A DNA stretch of 64,000 nt from Apostichopus japonicus (Eukaryota > Echinodermata > Holothuroidea > Aspidochirotida > Stichopodidae): NCBI RefSeq assembly GCF_037975245.1, contig NC_092579.1, forward strand, positions 18,436,678-18,500,677. Reading direction: 5' to 3'. The notes beneath the pieces were generated by a model. It was not told the origin of the DNA, ran no database searches, and worked only from the letters and a program-made list of their open reading frames with translations. The translations under genes were made by a program, and so were the position numbers. Positions 63,375 to 64,000 of the stretch are shown one piece after another; the first letter of the stretch is position 1; each line of letters opens with the position of its first letter.

Positions 63375-64000
63375 GTATACTGAATATTTTGAAAGTTCAT
63401 CCAAATTGTTTGTGAAGCTCCTCCAATCCATATGATATGTTGTTCGTTTTTTTTTTTGTACCCTTTTTTTTTAATTTGCATGATGAATATTGGAGAGTAC
63501 ATAAGGTACTTTTATTACACCTGATATGCTGATAAGGTCACGTGTTACTCTCTTTGCCTTGATCCCGTGGCCTATAGCCTACAGCCACATTTAGTTCTGC
63601 ACGCAATCGTATAAGGAAGGACCTCATTGCTCGTATGAGTCTTTGCCAAACAACATGTTCAGATTACCTGATTTTATGTCACAAAATTCCATTAGATTAG
63701 TAAATAAAAAAAGTAGTAGCCCTTCTGGCCTTTTTGTCCTGACATTGTGGTTACCCTAAAACATTTACCCTAAAACATATCATCTCTTCGTCACAACTTA
63801 GATCACGAAACATTAATGATAGTTCATGTGATGATTGGGGATAGAAGCCAGTGTTATATTTCTTCAGAAGCATTTTCATAATTTGTTTGCTAAATGAATG
63901 ATCAAATTCCCTACCAAATTGATATGCATGAAAATGTGTGTCAGCAATTTATTTTGAAAAGCACCAGCATGTTCTTCCCGAAACTTATGTTGTATGATTG

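Overview
This is a eukaryotic, animal-type window: AT-rich, gene-poor, full of (TA)n microsatellites and small transposable elements. Putative exons are bounded by GT-AG signals, and the only long open frames are two rhodopsin-class GPCRs. The GPCR type, the mix of hAT, Kolobok/T2-like, Penelope-like and LINE remnants, the tRNA-derived SINEs, the frequent TAGGCCTA palindrome and the long G or C runs suggest a marine deuterostome, most likely an echinoderm. That assignment is an inference, and the class cannot be fixed from sequence alone.

Genes. The firm genes are two apparently intronless 7-TM receptors on the minus strand, at 24845-25876 and 48142-49149. They are paralogues of each other and resemble the urotensin-II/somatostatin receptor group, with D3.32, ERY, NPFLY and the ECL2 cysteine all present. 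About 22 kb of repeats lies between them. A third, spliced minus-strand gene of unknown function starts at 15112: exon 1 ends with an AG|GTAC donor, and a phase-compatible second exon lies at 12332-12432. Two further minus-strand exon candidates (46139-46309 and 42718-42852) have good splice signals and compatible phase and may belong to one unrecognised gene.

Mobile DNA, region by region. 2.4-6.4 kb: foldback and hAT-like MITEs, including one hAT-like element nested in another, with an 8-bp target duplication and an empty-site copy elsewhere in this window (15600-16069). 8.2-9.1 kb: a decayed L1/Tx1-like LINE C-terminus on the plus strand, then two micro-hairpins of a family with a third copy at 18.4 kb. 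11.6 kb and 38.7 kb: two decayed Penelope-like GIY-YIG remnants. 14.05-14.32 kb: a foldback element with 9-bp duplicated flanks. 15.5-16.3 kb: nested palindromes plus TA tracts. 20.2-21.7 kb: two overlapping inverted-repeat structures. 26.2 and 50.1 kb: two copies of a short tRNA-like SINE, both beside TA tracts. 39.6-40.2 kb: a TTAA-flanked foldback with T2/Kolobok-like ends. 45.1, 53.0 and 53.8 kb: three copies of a second, ~240-bp tRNA-derived SINE. 59.7-60.05 kb: a complete hAT-like element with a perfect 8-bp target duplication.

No rRNA, no functional tRNA gene and no CRISPR array were seen. The numerous tyrosine/isoleucine-rich reading frames are (TA)n translated and are not genes.
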